A stretch of 64,000 bases of DNA. It comes from Alkalihalobacillus trypoxylicola. GTDB taxonomy: Bacteria; Bacillota; Bacilli; Bacillales; Bacillaceae_D. The notes below the pieces were generated by a model. The model searched no databases, was not told the DNA's origin, and worked only from the letters and a program-made list of their open reading frames with translations. The translations under genes and the position numbers were made by a program. Position 1 is the first letter of the stretch. Each line of letters opens with the position of its first letter. This document shows positions 62,992-64,000 of this stretch, in pieces. The stretch is from positions 1 through 64,000 of the forward strand of contig NZ_LTAO01000039.1 of the NCBI RefSeq assembly GCF_001590785.1, given 5' to 3'.

Positions 62992-64000
62992 TTGATTTTT
63001 ATTGCTATTATTTTACTCTTTATTGCCTCTAGCTTTTTTTCTGGTAGTGAAACAGCTCTTACAGCAGCGAATAAAATAAAGATTCAAACGAAGGCAGATG
63101 CTGGAGACAAAAAATCGCAAAATTTACTAAAGCTTGTCAAAAATTCAGATGAATTTATTGCCGGCATTTTAATCGCTAATAATGTCCCGAATATTGTCCT
63201 GCCTTCTTTAGTGACGATTGTTGCTTTAGAATATGGGTTTAATGTCGGGATTGCTACGGGAATTTTAACGGTTGCGATTATTATATTTGCAGAGGTTTTA
63301 CCTAAATCAATAGCGGCTGCTTTCCCAGACCGAATGGCTTATATTGTATATCCTCTAACAAAGTTCATTCTTACTGTACTAAAGCCATTAACATATATGT
63401 TAAATGCTTTGACTCATTTAGTGATTAAGGTTTTAGGGAAAAATGCCGTTAAACAAGCTACTTTTTCCAAAGAGGAAATGCGTTTAATGGTAGACATTGG
63501 TCATGTAGAGGGTACTTTTGAAAATGATGAAATGTATCGACTTAAAGGAATGTTAGATTTCCAGCATTTGAATGTTGCGGACGTATTAAAAACACCCCGA
63601 GTTGATGTGACAGGCCTATCAGCAAATACCTCCTTTGAAGAAGCACGTGAGATTTTGTTAAGCAGCCAGTATACGAGGTACCCTATTTTTGAGGATGATA
63701 TGGATCATATCATTGGTGTTTTTCATTCGAAATTTTTTGTTTCATGGTCAAGAGAGCCTCATAAGCAAGTCAAGGAATTTTCTGATTTAGCTCCCTTATA
63801 TGTATACGAGTCTCAGCTTGTTAAGCATGTTTTCCAAACCATGACTCAGGAGAAAAAGCATCTTGCGATTGTTCTTGATGAATACGGAGGAACAAAGGGT
63901 ATTATTACGCATGAGGACCTCATCGAAGTAATGATTGGACAAGATATTGAGGATGAGACAGATATTGATGATGTATTAATTGAGTCTCAATCTGAAAATG
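62992..64000 (+). CDS. CNNM/HlyC-CorC-type hemolysin family membrane protein (3' end outside window)
   Basis: The frame starts at a TTG (62992) with GGAGG seven bases upstream and is open to the window end (336 codons). The N-terminal DUF21 domain has three to four membrane helices: FFSGSETALTAANKIKIQTKADAG, IAGILIANNVPNIVLPSLVTIVA and IIIFAEVLPKSIAAAFPDR. Two CBS domains follow (VADVLKTPRVDVTGLSA, YTRYPIFEDDMDHIIGVFH; HLAIVLDEYGGTKGIITHEDLIEVMIGQDIEDETD). Members transport or regulate magnesium and other divalent ions. The CorC-like C-terminal domain lies beyond the window. Confidence 0.9.
   Translation, partial: MIFIAIILLFIASSFFSGSETALTAANKIKIQTKADAGDKKSQNLLKLVKNSDEFIAGILIANNVPNIVLPSLVTIVALEYGFNVGIATGILTVAIIIFAEVLPKSIAAAFPDRMAYIVYPLTKFILTVLKPLTYMLNALTHLVIKVLGKNAVKQATFSKEEMRLMVDIGHVEGTFENDEMYRLKGMLDFQHLNVADVLKTPRVDVTGLSANTSFEEAREILLSSQYTRYPIFEDDMDHIIGVFHSKFFVSWSREPHKQVKEFSDLAPLYVYESQLVKHVFQTMTQEKKHLAIVLDEYGGTKGIITHEDLIEVMIGQDIEDETDIDDVLIESQSEN

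Overview
The window is low-GC chromosomal DNA from a spore-former-like Bacillota, most likely a Bacillaceae member. The evidence is strong AAGGAGG-type ribosome binding sites, frequent TTG/GTG starts, sigma-A promoters, a T-box leader, a Yuk/Ess-type (T7SSb) secretion locus, LXG-type toxins, CsoR, MerR-TipAS, a phasin-like/AarF pair and HtpX. I cannot name the species from sequence alone. No tRNA, rRNA or CRISPR array was seen.

Layout. 1-4.7 kb: right end of an IS3-family element, a SplB-like radical SAM protein, an operon of an ECF-like sigma factor plus an extra ClpP, a CsoR-family repressor, and an M48 peptidase fused to ankyrin repeats. 5.0-8.6 kb: an operon with its own Tat translocase (tatA, tatC) next to a two-subunit gluconate-2-dehydrogenase-like oxidoreductase whose small subunit carries a twin-arginine signal. 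8.8-17.4 kb: housekeeping and accessory genes (TPR-like protein, DUF2294, OFA-type MFS transporter, HtpX, RlmA-like methyltransferase, GrpB, AraC regulator, GNAT). 17.4-21 kb: a repeat-rich stretch with five copies of a MITE-like element around a second ECF sigma operon and an FMN reductase. 21-26.3 kb: AarF/phasin pair, MerR-TipAS regulator with a textbook 19-bp-spacer promoter, a Ca2+/cation antiporter, and a Gfo/Idh/MocA dehydrogenase. 26.8-30.3 kb: T-box-controlled type-2 isoleucyl-tRNA synthetase. 30.3-36 kb: a sugar-acid catabolic cluster (DUF1537 kinase, LtnD/GarR-like dehydrogenase, GntP permease, RpiR regulator) facing a divergent class II FBA-type aldolase, with TGTAGTAATATTACTACA-type operators between.

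36-62.1 kb is the main accessory island, almost all on the minus strand. Its core is a complete T7SSb machine in the order esxA - esaA - essA - esaB - essB - essC. Directly downstream of essC lie a protein that looks like a degenerate M16 (insulinase-like) peptidase, a small WXG100-like partner, an LXG-domain effector with an unfamiliar glycine-rich beta-type C-terminus, a DUF5082/YwqH-like helper, and a set of SLAP-like, membrane and lipoprotein genes that are immunity or accessory candidates. Part of this tail is duplicated on the far side of a MITE-like repeat. Upstream of the machine, past an esterase and a TetR regulator with an operator-packed promoter, is a second effector cassette: a coiled-coil protein, two WXG100-like partners, an EspG/DUF5081-like putative chaperone, a 616-residue toxin ending in what looks like an Ntox15 (Tde1-type) nuclease domain, and a GAD-like/Tdi1-type immunity protein. 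The island therefore pairs the secretion machine with two toxin modules plus their helpers and immunity genes.

The window ends inside a CNNM/HlyC-CorC-type membrane protein gene on the plus strand. Two families of dispersed intergenic repeats (a MITE-like family with terminal inverted repeats, and a second family carrying a CCCTCC...GGAGGG terminator hairpin) occupy many of the larger gene-free stretches.
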